Shown here: positions 50,979 to 63,049 of the stretch, in pieces
Numbering within the stretch: position 1 is the first letter of the stretch
How the letters are laid out: each line of letters opens with the position of its first letter
DNA from: Rhopalosiphum padi
Taxonomy: Eukaryota > Arthropoda > Insecta > Hemiptera > Aphididae
Assembly (NCBI RefSeq): GCF_020882245.1
Contig: NC_083600.1
Location: forward strand, 23,994,001-24,058,000
DNA length: 64,000 bases
Direction: 5' to 3'
Position numbers and translations under genes: made by a program
The notes under the pieces: generated by a model
Told to the model about the DNA's origin: nothing
Databases searched by the model: none
What the model saw: only the letters and a program-made list of their open reading frames with translations

Positions 50979-51102
50979 ATCATCATCATCACATCATCAT
51001 CAACTCGTATACCGCTAGAAACGAATAGAGTTATATACAACTATGACGATGACGATGACTATGATGACGATGATGATGATGATGATGATGATGACGATGA
51101 TA
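50979..51102. repeat. Opposed (TCA)n and (GAT)n tracts
   Basis: A TCA/ATC-rich tract (about 50979..51001) and a GAT/GAC-rich tract (about 51046..51102) are complementary, separated by about 45 nt of non-repetitive sequence. They could fold into a long imperfect hairpin. Confidence 0.7.
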
Positions 51103-51547
51103 ATGGTTAAGCGGTAGTGTACACAACGTCGCATTTCCGGACCTCCAATGTAGCGATATTATGTCGTTCCGGTTAAATAACCTGCAGGGTACACGCATCG
51201 TGTATAATAATAAATGTTGTTAATAATATAAAATATAATATAATAATATTACCTATGTATAACCTAACATAACACATATCTGCTCTAATATAATATGATT
51301 AATAAATTGACTAGAATTCAAAATTATATGTGAGCTGTGCCCATTTTTTGTGAGATTGGGTGAGGATCAGACCTAGCACCATAAACAGAACGCCCAGAAT
51401 ATGCCATGGCTTTCTTCCTCAGTCCACTCCACGAGAATTATTCTTAATTTTCATTAATTTATAGGTATTAGCATTTCAAAATTTTTTAAATCATCAATAT
51501 CAAAATCAATGTTTGCCTCATTATAATTTGCTTGTTAAAACAATACT

Positions 51548-51667
51548 GGTATTGTACGTATATATAGGTACACGACCAGATGTTAATCGTATACACTCTT
51601 TTAATAAAGGACTAAATGTTTTTAAAAGTTGCTATTACTGTAAAAATACACACATACACACTTGCAG
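51548..51667. repeat. Direct repeat, copy B (about 120 bp)
   Basis: The second copy of the segment at 50583..50702. It has the same order of words, with substitutions such as ACGACC for GCGCCC, and ends ACACACTTGCAG. The flanks beyond the last base differ between the copies. Confidence 0.8.
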
Positions 51668-54338
51668 TTAATCAATTTGAACTTTTTGTCTTTTCCACTA
51701 ATAAGTTTTCATTTCCTATACATTATTATGTCAAAATAATACATTATAGATGATCTACATGAAATATTTTTAACCATTTTTATCAAAAAACTGTAATATA
51801 ATATAATATTATTTTATGTTTGTAAATAAAATTGTTAACGTTTTATACGTATAAATATGATTATACGTTGTACGTAAACGATTTTATTCCTGCAAGTGTG
51901 GATATGTCATGGTAGATATAGGTAAGTACTGACACCACTTATAGTATATACACAAATACAATATATATTCAATATTGCAATAATAATATCATATATTATA
52001 TAAAGTACACATCACATTTCTGTGTCCTGTCATAATAGTGATTTATTTCCTCACGATGTCATGGTGGAGACTTTAACGCGTTGGCTTTTTAAAACGCGAT
52101 TTTTCGACCAGACGCATAAGGAAAATTTCGCATTTATAAAGTACCTATCTTAAAACAAATTTTGTAAATTGTACTAATGTTCTAGTAACATCTAAGTTTT
52201 ATTATTACGTTTTACAGAAAAGCAAAAACAAAAAAATCGTATCACTAGTTTGCGTTTAGTATTTATAATATACTGATGTATATTGGTGTAAATATTACTG
52301 CAGGTCGCTTTTTTTGTAAAACTTCAAAACATTGATATGATATTGACAATTTATAAAAAAAATAGGCAATATGTTTTATTTATAAAAATAATTTATTTAA
52401 TACTAAAAATCAAAAATATAATTGCAGAAAAAATAACTATGAAATACTATTCCGTTAGCACTAAAAGAAAGCTACAATATCTTACACTTACAAGTTGGTT
52501 TAAGGTCTCTAAATGTGATTCTAAAAAAATTACTAATTTACTACACTTCAAATATAAATTAAAAAATTGGTTTTACAATAATCTGTAAATATAGAGTAAT
52601 AATTATTTCTATATGTGTATTACAATTTATACAATACACCTTTAATTTCTTGTTATAATTAACATTTTTCATCAAATAAGTTTAGCTTCTCTTTTATTTG
52701 TATTAATATTTTACTATAATTTTTATATCTCTTTTCTCTATCGTTACTAAATTAAAGTAATAAAAATAAGTACACTTACTCTACGACACGAGGTTTCACC
52801 TCAGTGTAGAGTAACCTCTAGTACTTTTATCTATTTATAAAATATGTGTATTATATATTTCTAAACTAGAATTAAATGAATAAATAAATTCTAAGTATTT
52901 ACAGAAATCGTGCCGTTTTTAATATAATATTTTTAGGACGAAGAAGTCAATTTTGTAAAAATGTAAATTCAATGGCTTTTTATTAAACACCCACGGCATA
53001 AAATAATATAATACTCACCAGTTATTGTAAAACTGCGTGTTGGCGTGTGGCCTATACAGATCGCCGCGGGCAGAAATCGAAATCTGAAAAGTGTTCTTGT
53101 GTACGAGTCTTAGTACGAATTGAAATGGCCTTTATAGGATTAGGCACTATATACTGTATGATCTAGTAATAATTTTGGCATGTGCCTTTGCGATAGCTAA
53201 AATAATTAAAAACTGTGTTCCCGCATGTATAGTTTAAGATGTAATGAAGACAAATGTAAATAAATTTAAATCACATTTAATCGTTCGAAAAACATCAATT
53301 GATAAATGATGCATAATATGTATAATATTTAAAACATAAATCCATGCATTAATTTTTCGAAATCAATGAACAAAATCCATAAATATTTATTTTAAAATAA
53401 ACAATTAAAAAAAATTATATTCATAGATATATGTATATTTAAAATAAACTATAGATTACTATCGCCCTGCAAATGCGGTCCAAAGTTCGTATTCGGAAAT
53501 TATATATAGATACGCGAAGACGCCTCTTCCGCCATTTTTAATAATATTGTGGGATATTATGATACTGACTATATCTGCACATACACACAAATGTATAAAA
53601 AGATGCGCTTTCGACCAATCACTAGCGATACACTACACGATAACGATAGCATGTTCATTGCGCCCACGTTGTAAACGGTCGATACTTATAGCTATTCACA
53701 CATCTTATCTCTAGTTGGCAATCTAAAGTTAATAAATTGTGCGTGCATAGTGCATGCATATAATACAATGTGTATAGGTATATATTGTATATACGGTGCC
53801 GATGTGTTCACCGTAATTTTTTTCATAATTATTAATATTTTATAAAAATTAATATTGTTGCAGTTTACATCGCGTATATAATATGTGTTATTGTATCCGT
53901 TTTATAAACATTTACAATATTTCTGCAGAATCGCTAAAATTGTATGTTAAGTGTTCTTTAATATATTAGAATGAATTTATATCTATTATTAAACTCAAAA
54001 TATGTATAAGTACATTATTATCTATATATGTTTCTACGTTTGGTTCCTACAACGTAATTATATTGAACGAGTAATATGCATTTTTTGTATATTATAATAT
54101 TTTATTATTCATACTTACAACTCGCATTTGTTCAAGTAAAGATACTATATAATGCAAATATGAGTATAATGTATTATGCAGATTGTCATTCGTTTAAAAC
54201 TAGAATTTACACGTGCAAAAAATGTTTTTCTGCACGTACATCTGTAACATGTAATATAATAATAATATGCGCGTGTTTAAATTACACTTAATCGTGTTGT
54301 GTTTACCCTACACACACATACACACATATCTTCACACA

Positions 54339-54340
<2 letters not shown>

Positions 54341-54374
<34 letters not shown>
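54341..54374. repeat. (CA)17 microsatellite
   Basis: A perfect CA run preceded by an interrupted CA-rich segment from about 54310. Confidence 0.9.
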
Positions 54375-54380
<6 letters not shown>

Positions 54381-54484
54381 GTTAATAAAATAAATATAAT
54401 AATTAAAAACTGTTCACAGAATAAAGATAAAGTTAAGTATAGGTGGGTATATTATTATTATTATACACCGAATAAGTGAAACTA

Positions 54485-54515
54485 ATACCATGTACGTATA
54501 ATAAATACATGGTAT
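54485..54515. repeat. Perfect inverted repeat, 10-bp arms
   Basis: ATACCATGTA (54485..54494) faces TACATGGTAT (54506..54515) across 11 nt. Could form a hairpin. No function assigned. Confidence 0.6.
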
Positions 54516-56439
54516 ATACTTAACTATATGATATAAGGCGAAATAATAAAAATACAATAATTACACTTTGTAAACAGTTCGTATTTCGGTAGTTGATCTT
54601 CGAACATCCGTAGTGCCGGCCAGGACTGTATACTTTAATGTGAATTTATGTGTCCGATGTTTGCATATATAATTACAGGTTATAAGCTGTTTTTCGCGGT
54701 GCAGTATATATGTACATACAACGAAACCCATCGGAAGTCGACTATATACATATAAACTTGGTATGTATATGTATAGGATAGGTCAGAGCAGCAGTATACG
54801 CGGTTTTCTATACTATTTGGTGTTTTGTTTTAACACACACACAATTTTTATGATTTTACGGTACGTGACGTTGAGCCGCAATCGTTAATCTGCGACCGTT
54901 TTAATGGTTTCGTTGCCACCACGCGGCCCAGCAAAGTTTCAGTCACGGTTCGATTTCGTATATACATAATATTATTATAATATATAATAATAAATGCGTA
55001 CATAAAAATATGTATAAGAAAAATAATTCTCGAGTAGATGTATATATGTATACGGTTCTCGGAATGTCGGTACAGAATTGAAAAATGTATACCTAGCTAT
55101 ATATTATATATGAATAAGTGATCGTCCATAAGTTTCGTTGGTATGAGGTTTTGGTCAACATTTGGAAGGTAAGATTATTGTCTATATTATGTATGTGTGC
55201 TGATAACGGCGGTAACCGGGGTTAGTTGACGATCTTATATTACGATTTGCACCAAACCCTTAACTTTACCCAAAGTTATTAAAAAAAAATGTGAAATGCT
55301 GCAGCCGGTAACTTGACACTTATGCACAGTTTAATGTATGTATATATAAATATATATAGTATATTATTTATAATTCATGATGTTCGTTTTAATAATAGTT
55401 TAGGTTAGGAAATAATATCTTTGTGACACGAAATACATTTGACAATAATTAAAGTAAAATGGGTATTGAATTTAACTTAGCAGTAAATATTTAGTAACAT
55501 TTACTAAATTAGTATGTAAGAATAAGTATAATTTATTGTAACACAAAAACTTTATCTTATTTTAAAAAATAATTTTTAAATAATGATGTACTAAATTTTG
55601 TATAAGTGGATTAAACAAAATGTTCATCTGGAGGTGCGAACATATAAATTAAAAATTGGAGTTATTTTATATATATATATAATATAAAAAATGGCTATTT
55701 GGCGATAGTCCCACACTCCCACGTGTAGGGTAGTATTATCATTGTCGTGTTATGTTCAATAAATTCTTTTTCAGTGATAATAATTGCTTATATTTTATTT
55801 AATAATATAACAATTATTATATAATATGATTCCATAGACTTAAATACAATGCATATCACATATTTTATACAAATACATAATTTTTTATATCAATCTATGG
55901 TTTACAATCCCAAATAGTAATAATGATAATAATACTAATGATAAAGTTCCACAAGTATTAATAATTATTTTTGCTTTATGAAGTTTGAGCAGTAGGTACC
56001 GCCGTAAATCCACCGATGATCTCGCGGAAAAGTATAGGCGCAATGCTGGTAAATTATAATTATTGCTATATAACTATACAAGTGGGTCAGGTCGTGAATA
56101 TTATACACACACTCGTACCTATGCATAATATGGTACATAATATGTCGGAACACGTGTACAGACGAGCGCTGCCGAACACGCTGTATACTATTATATTATA
56201 TTATACGATTGTTATTATAATAATATTATTATACGCACCGTGTATAGGTACTGCGGCGACCGGCACGACGGTGTATAAACATAATGTAATCATGTACGAA
56301 CGACACGAGAAAATGACGTCGGAAAGGTGACTGCAAGCAGTCCTAGCTATATATGCGCGTATACCTATATAGCGGTGGGAAATTAATGACGTTTATATAA
56401 TACGAAACTGTCAATATTTCTATCAATAGCAGGGCGCAG

Positions 56440-56600
56440 CCTCGGGTGACTAATGACTTATCATTTAGCCGGCAGTGCGGTAAACCCCCGGGGGCCGCCC
56501 ACTCGATCTGATAAAAGTTTAAAATTACCGGCCCCTAAATAACGTATTGGATTGTAATCGGATCTCCGCGATGCGGAGTGGAATTATTGTTAAAGGAAGG
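56440..56600. promoter_or_regulatory. G/C-rich motif cluster, candidate conserved non-coding element
   Basis: A compact, non-repetitive, G/C-rich block. Notable parts are GACTAATGACTTATCA, the palindrome CCCCCGGGGG at 56485..56494, GATCTGATAAAAG (GATA-type), and a 6-bp stem CTCCGC/GCGGAG at 56564..56578. A few dozen bases to the right it passes into GA-rich and GT-rich repeats. No open frame of note crosses the core. It looks like an enhancer or promoter core; conservation is untested. Confidence 0.35.
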
Positions 56601-56655
56601 AGTACGAGAGAAAAAGCTAAAGAGAGAAAGAGATAATGAGACGGCGTGTCCGTGA

Positions 56656-56695
56656 TGTGTGTGTGTGTGTGTGTGTGTGCGGGAGAGAGAGAGAG
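56656..56695. repeat. (GT)12 followed by (GA)n microsatellite
   Basis: A GT run (56656..56679) then a GA run (56683..56695). Confidence 0.9.
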
Positions 56696-56889
56696 CGATC
56701 GGCCAGAGACACGGCTGCCGTACTGTCGTATTGGCTATATATTATTGTATTATATGTATAAATCACTATCATAATGAACCCGCGGTTGTAATGAAAAATC
56801 GGTTATTACTTATTATGGCCGTTTTTATGCATACTGTAGGAAGGTATAAATATATACTATATTTTATTTCATATTTTCCATTCGCTACA

Positions 56890-57829
56890 TTATTATAACG
56901 AACCGATGATTAAATGTAACGACGATATAAATTTAAAATTATTGTTGCTCTCGACAGTTGACTGAATAAAATGGTATATATATATATTGAATAATTATAT
57001 TATAGTGTATTATGACATTATATTTATATGTAACAAACCATTAAAAATATTTCAGTAAATGTTCAACATTTACAATCAACCTATTAGTGCCCTTCAAAAA
57101 AAAGATATAAAGATAAAAGTAATAAATCAAAAATACCTAATTCCCTAATGCATTTTTGTGATTTTAGATTTTAAGCAGTTATATTATTATTATTATTTAT
57201 TTTTTTTTTTATTTATCATTCTTCGATTTCGATTTTAAACTTTTGGGAGTAAGTTTCTGGTAGACGAATATATAAAGTTGGTAATTCCAAGACACGAAAG
57301 TAAAAACTTCTCAGTGCTTTTCTTAATAATTGATAAAAACAAAAACGGGAAATTTTACACTAAGCTTTATTTTGTTATATTTCAAAACCGAATAATTGCA
57401 GACTTGGAATTTTCACCGATTGTTTATACTATAATTTTCTGTACACAATAAAATTTAAAAAATATTTTTACTGTTATAAAGCTTTTAAAATTTTTGATTT
57501 TTTTTTTTTAGTAGGTCAAAAACCTTGACGTTTTAATACAAAATAAGGCTCTTTCTAAGTTTTTCAACCTAGAAATATTAAAAAAAAAATTTTACCTCAA
57601 AGTCAAATAAAATTTTATGATCGTTATCTGAAAATTCAACTATTTTGCATAAATATGTATAGATTTTTTAGTATGTTTTATATTGTCTGCATTCGACATC
57701 AGTATAATATTGAATATTAATTATTATTGTAATAATTGTTGTATGGTACTGTCGCAAGAATTACAGGACATTTACGAGACATTTTCAATAGGTTTGTTAA
57801 ACTCTCGAATAATTAATTTTGGCTGAGAT
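56890..57829. other. A/T-rich stretch, probable decayed repeat
   Basis: From about 57090 to 57700 the DNA is full of T- and A-runs with phrases such as TTTTAGATTTTAAGCAG, similar in layout to the repeat-like fragment at 14981. It may be an old copy of the same dispersed family. No frame survives. Confidence 0.3.
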
Positions 57830-57990
57830 TCAATAAGGAATAGGCATTGGCGATTAGACGCAAGACAAAATTATAACGGGACGTTTCCGCATACTGCTAC
57901 GAGCTACGACTACTGCAGGACGTCGCGTCTTCGTAATAGTACCCTAACCATAGGTTTGCTCACGTCGCGACGACTTTATATTCAACGTTA
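57830..57990. promoter_or_regulatory. Less A/T-rich island
   Basis: Mixed-composition sequence with several CpGs, including GGCATTGGCGATTAGACGC and GCAGGACGTCGCGTC. Non-coding as far as I can see. A weak regulatory candidate. Confidence 0.15.
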
Positions 57991-58158
57991 TTATTATATT
58001 GTTTATGTGATGTCGTTAAAGACACACGACGTGTTGTAAAACGTATTTACAGTGCATGCACTGGATAATAACGTACCGACTTTTATTGCACCGATAATTA
58101 AAATTATAATACGGTATAATATTACTGTGTGTACGCGCGATGAGTGGTGGCGACACTC

Positions 58159-58166
<8 letters not shown>

Positions 58167-58201
<35 letters not shown>
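58167..58201. repeat. T35 homopolymer
   Basis: 35 consecutive T on the plus strand, by far the longest single-base run in the window. It could be the poly(A) tail of a retroposed sequence on the minus strand whose body would lie at higher coordinates, but no such body or target-site duplication was recognised. Confidence 0.9.
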
Positions 58202-58205
<4 letters not shown>

Positions 58206-58989
58206 GATCATGATTAAACACATTTTATTGACTATAAAGACGTAAGTATAACAAGCAAATATAATTCTTTTCCGCCCACAAAAGATTAAACGAAATAAGG
58301 AGAAACGTCCATGCGCTCTTCGTATATATATTTTATGATTTTATACATCAGGATATCTGATGTTTTTGGCTGCAGTTTAAATAGCAATTGAAACAAACAA
58401 CTATTAGCTCTTACGAACATCACGACATAATTTAACAACTATATGCAACTGTTTTATGGGTCTAAAATGATAGGTATTACTTGAAATAATTTTTGTATGA
58501 AATGTTTCCTGTGGCCACTGGATATCCGGATATCATAATATTTCGTGTTGCTCGTACAACTTTTGAATCCTTTCTAATCCGCTCGGAAAATAATATTAAA
58601 ACAAACATTATGCACCAATCAACATAAGATAGGCCACCGAGTGTTTTTCACACAGCAATAACAAAAATCCACGAAATACCTGTTACGCTCTTATCCGCAC
58701 ACGCTTCGCTCGATTCGGTAGCAAATTTTTAATTTCAACCTAAATATGACCTCTCTGTACATAGTCAACCTGAAAGAATAAACGTGCTCGTAGAAATGCT
58801 GTTATAATATTTTATTCACGTAAAGGTTAACAGTTTTTTTTCAGGCATTATTAAACATGGAATCGATGGAATCGATCTACCGCACGAACCGCAGAAATGC
58901 GGTGCAGTGTGTCTACCTCATCGATATAATACGTATTATATGCTTTATATATAGTGGCTCTCGTGTAATGATAATAAAAAAAATATACG

Positions 58990-59230
58990 AGTTCGCTCGG
59001 CCTGAAATTTGTCCAATGCAAATTTCCGTTCAATTTGTCATTTTTATCTCAGTGAGTCATCGGGCACGGGGAAGAAAGTGCTGCCGGCCGTATATGGTAT
59101 ATCCTGTTAATTAATGGTCCACAGCCATTATTGCTGCTGCCGCCGTATATTTCCTTCTCAGTCCTGCTAAATTGATTAACCTGGTCGCAGATAAACAGCC
59201 GTAAGTCACATGCGCGAGTATTTTTCTCTC
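58990..59230. promoter_or_regulatory. Motif-dense non-coding island with POU octamer
   Basis: In sequence order: CCAATGCAAATTTCC (POU octamer ATGCAAAT near 59017), CAATTTGTCATTTTTATC (homeodomain and GATA-type cores), AGTGAGTCATC (AP-1-type TGAGTCA), CCTGTTAATTAATGG (paired-type TTAATTAA) and AAATTGATTAACCTGG. Such tight packing of distinct classic sites in non-repetitive DNA is the strongest enhancer-like pattern in the window. An 85-codon plus frame ending at 59114 overlaps it, but looks like chance. Confidence 0.4.
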
Positions 59231-60888
59231 TCTTCTGTTCCTCTTTTATTATGCACGCACGCGCCTATATTATAATAATGTAAGCTTACAATTTTTTTTT
59301 CTTTAATTATCCCGGTCGTCTGATAAAAGTACACTGAACCGTACTCGAAAAATAATAATAATAATAAAACCGGCAGTGTACAAAAAGCAAATCCGTGTTT
59401 GTTTATGGACCTTCACCGGTTAACGTGCTACACAGAGTGTGCACTGATTGTGTGGCGGCGTTAGTTTTTTTGCTTAATGGTCTCGTGGTCTGAGCGATAT
59501 GCGCTTTTTATTACGATTACTTATTATTATTATTACTTATCGGCGCGGCCGTGTTTATAAATAATTATATAATATTATACGTAAAAATCGTATGTCCATA
59601 CAGTTTTTACTCAATTTTAAAATAGGGACTAAAACCTAATGACAATATGATTTAATTACCTTTTAACTTTTTGTAACTTTTAGAAATACCAACATAGAAT
59701 ATAACTATATAATATAACCTATATATGCCTACATGACCGAAATAAACATTTAATAACCGGTTGTCCTACCGAGTATATTTCACCAATATTTACCATTTTA
59801 TTAACAACTAATCGGCAATCAAAACCGACTAGAAAACATTTACAATTTTCTTTTCACAAGTTTTTTAAAAAAAAGTCTTTTAATTAACAATTTACTGTAA
59901 AACAATGTGGTTGTCATTTGAAAAAATAAATTTAAATATAAGTATAAATGAAATTAAGGATGGAATTCTGACCTTATATAAATAATACCCCAAATTTTAA
60001 TACCTACACAGTTTGAAGTTCGTTATAAATAAAAAGTGAAAGTAAAAATCAATTATTTCGAACTCTTTGAGAAAAATCAAGTTTAATATCGATAATTTAA
60101 GCTTTTATAAGATGACCAGTCAAAATGTATCTAGTCGAAAATATCTCTAATTTAAAATATCTCCTGTTAAAAAAATCTTTAATGGAAATATCTCCCATGA
60201 AAATATTTTAATATTTAAAAATATGTTATTGTAATCATAATATGTAAGTTTTTAAATAATATGTTATTATTATTATTTATTACAAGTACACAATAAATTA
60301 TTTATTATAATGTAATCGATTGTATTTATAATAAAGTGAATTTTACATGTATACAATAATGTTTGCCACAAAAACAGAAAATAAAACATGTTGTTATCTG
60401 ATTTATTTTTAAAAAGTTTGAAAAGTTTGAAAAAAATTAGACTGATAAATGGAATTTGAGTTTGATTTTGAACAATTCGAAGTAAAATGAAGTCCTAAAA
60501 AATATATTAGAATTTGAAAACTTAGTATTTGCGTGCCAATTAATTTCAAAACCTCAAACTTTAAATTAATTCATTATTAAAATATAAAGAAAGGTGAGCA
60601 TCATGCTTAATAATATATATTATATTAATATATATATATAAGATGAAAATATTTTAAATTTAAAAAATAAAAGAATAAAATAATATCGAAAAAAAATTTG
60701 ATTATTAATTATAAAATATATCATTTGCGTTTTAAGATATTTTGAAATTATTAATGAAATAGAAATAATATATTAATATGTTTATTGATAGTGCTTTCCG
60801 ATAATACATAATATATAGTTGCAGTAATAATATTTCCATAAGTTTTTCAACATGTAATTTTTTTTATACGAATGAATCGAGTGGAGAC

Positions 60889-60912
60889 TAAACTATACTA
60901 GAGTATAGTTTA
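60889..60912. repeat. Near-perfect palindrome, 11-bp arms
   Basis: TAAACTATACT and AGTATAGTTTA are exact reverse complements around a central AG. Confidence 0.6.
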
Positions 60913-62650
60913 ATTTACTCATTATTGTTGTTTTTCATAAAATAAATATTGAATCGTATTTGGCGTTGATAAAAGAAACCCTTGTAACAAGAAACTTGTT
61001 CGAAATATTGATTAACTAGTGGGCTCATGCGGTAAAGCATGAAGTGTAGCTCTACTTTATATAAATTCTCCATTCTTACAATATACTTATGACAAATTAT
61101 ATACATATTATATTTATTATATAGGTATATATATATATAAGAGAAAATCGACTGCTGAAATGTTTCCGCCCGGAACGTTGCGAATTTTCCCATAATGATT
61201 ACACATCTAAAAACGTGTAAACGCTTTGTTTTTCGTTCGAATGACTTAAGAAAATGAAGAATTTCAGCAAACATTATTTTAAGTACGTACGCTTGGCCGA
61301 TGTTACGAGTCCAAATAACGAATTTTGGTAATCCCACGCATTTAAATAATACTAAATAATACTTAAATAGTTGAATTATAATATAATACATAATGAGATA
61401 TTATTATCCTGCAGACTATCACCGTATTCCATATGTTAAGTTTTATTACAATATTATGTACTTGTGCAGTTGTGTAGGTAATCGTTTCAAATAACTTGTA
61501 TATACGATTATAAGATTAATGCAATTTAAATGACGACTGTTAAAAAACATTAAAAATTACAATCGTGTTGTATGTTTTTTTTTTTGCATATAAGTATAAC
61601 GTATTAACGTCCATAACGATATAATTGCTAAGCTAGCATCATGTTCGTTTTGTTATAAATATGCAAATGTCGCGTAACAGGTAAGTATAAATGCATATTA
61701 TGTTAATGGTGGTATCATATTATACTAAACATTTTTCGTTGCCATATGAGTATGCTGTCACCAATCTGAGCATATGGCAGTATAATATGCAATCCCTCCA
61801 TTTATTTTGTTTAACATTATAAACATCTATCAATTAGATTTTGAAAGATTAATTGTATTAATTATTTATTTATCTTTTAATTAAATTAATTGACACTGAC
61901 ACTTGTATAGTAAATACTCGTATATACATATTGACTAATTGTTTTCTATAAAACAATCTTTAAATTATTTTCTTTTTTTTATAAAAAATATTATATTTTT
62001 AAAGTGTTAACACTTGACACCAAAAGTCAATAGATCAAAACGTCACTTAGTCGCTAAAATTATAATTTCACACTTTTATTATATAATAATTTAATTTATA
62101 GACTAACAAAAAATAAGTTCTGTGACTATAAGTAAACATAAAATGCATAGCTCATAGCCACTTTTGTGGACATTTGTATAAGAAAAAAAAAATTATAGTA
62201 AATTTATGAGCGTATAATAATATAATATAACGAATTACAAGTGCCACGTTATATTGTAATATAAAAGCGCGCGCAAAGTACCGTATTCGCAATGAGCTTA
62301 TATTATATTTTGTATGAACTAAAATAGTTTCATTAATGATGCTCACTATGATTTCGTTTATAATATTTGTAACGAATTATTGGCAGATAAAATATAAGAT
62401 ATTCAGATTACACTTACGTCTTATTATATACGCGCGTATACCTACTCATCGTGATATAATTTATAATATACACGTAATATATGCGACGTTTACAATATGG
62501 AAAATATAATATATAGTGACCGGCCAAACATGTTTTAGTATATAATAATAATATAATGTGGAAAGACCGATCCCTGAACGCGCTGGTGCAGTCTCTTCGG
62601 CTACAGGTGTGGCGACTCAATCAATTACGTATTCCGTATATACGCACACT

Positions 62651-62682
<32 letters not shown>
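62651..62682. repeat. (CA)10 followed by (TA)n microsatellite
   Basis: A CA run passing directly into a TA run. Confidence 0.85.
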
Positions 62683-62844
62683 GCCCATATAGGTATGTGT
62701 GTTACACTTGATACCGTTTTCTATTTCATTCAAACTGTCGTTATAATATATTTTATATTTATATATTATGTTATATATCTACTGCTGACGACATGACGTA
62801 GGTATATATACGCGCCACGCATACACACTATTAAGTATTCCGTA

Positions 62845-62848
<4 letters not shown>

Positions 62849-62878
<30 letters not shown>
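62849..62878. repeat. (TA)n microsatellite
   Basis: A TA run of about 30 nt. Confidence 0.9.
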
Positions 62879-62881
<3 letters not shown>

Positions 62882-63049
62882 GTGTACGCGTCCCATTAGT
62901 ATATATAGTGTAGGTACCTTCTCTTAGTAAATCGTGTACGAAATAGGAGTGTTTGTAATTGTAGGTACACACGCGGTGCAGTATTATATATTTTATGTAC
63001 GTTATCTTCCGGTTTTCTTCTTTTCGTTTATTCAAATTTTATGGTTTAT

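Larger units (their letters stand above)
51668..56439. other. A/T-rich stretch, no gene recognised
   Basis: Includes a 10-bp-arm inverted repeat at 54485 and a CA run at 54341. Small G/C-rich patches occur near 53460..53540, 54850..54960 and 55985..56040. A short cysteine-containing frame at 54175..54260 was considered and left out. Confidence 0.5.
59231..63049. other. A/T-rich stretch, no gene recognised
   Basis: Plain A/T-rich DNA with TA and CA runs. A 158-codon minus frame at 60915..61391 reads through a TA repeat and is probably chance. Confidence 0.5.

Noticed and set aside
54175..54260. Short cysteine-containing plus frame after TTATGCAG
   Set aside because: The Cys spacing matches no zinc finger I know, and no good donor follows. 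Too short to support.
60915..61391. 158-codon minus-strand open frame with an ATG
   Set aside because: The frame crosses a TA microsatellite read as Tyr-Ile repeats, and the A/T-rich codon content looks like background. No recognisable motif.
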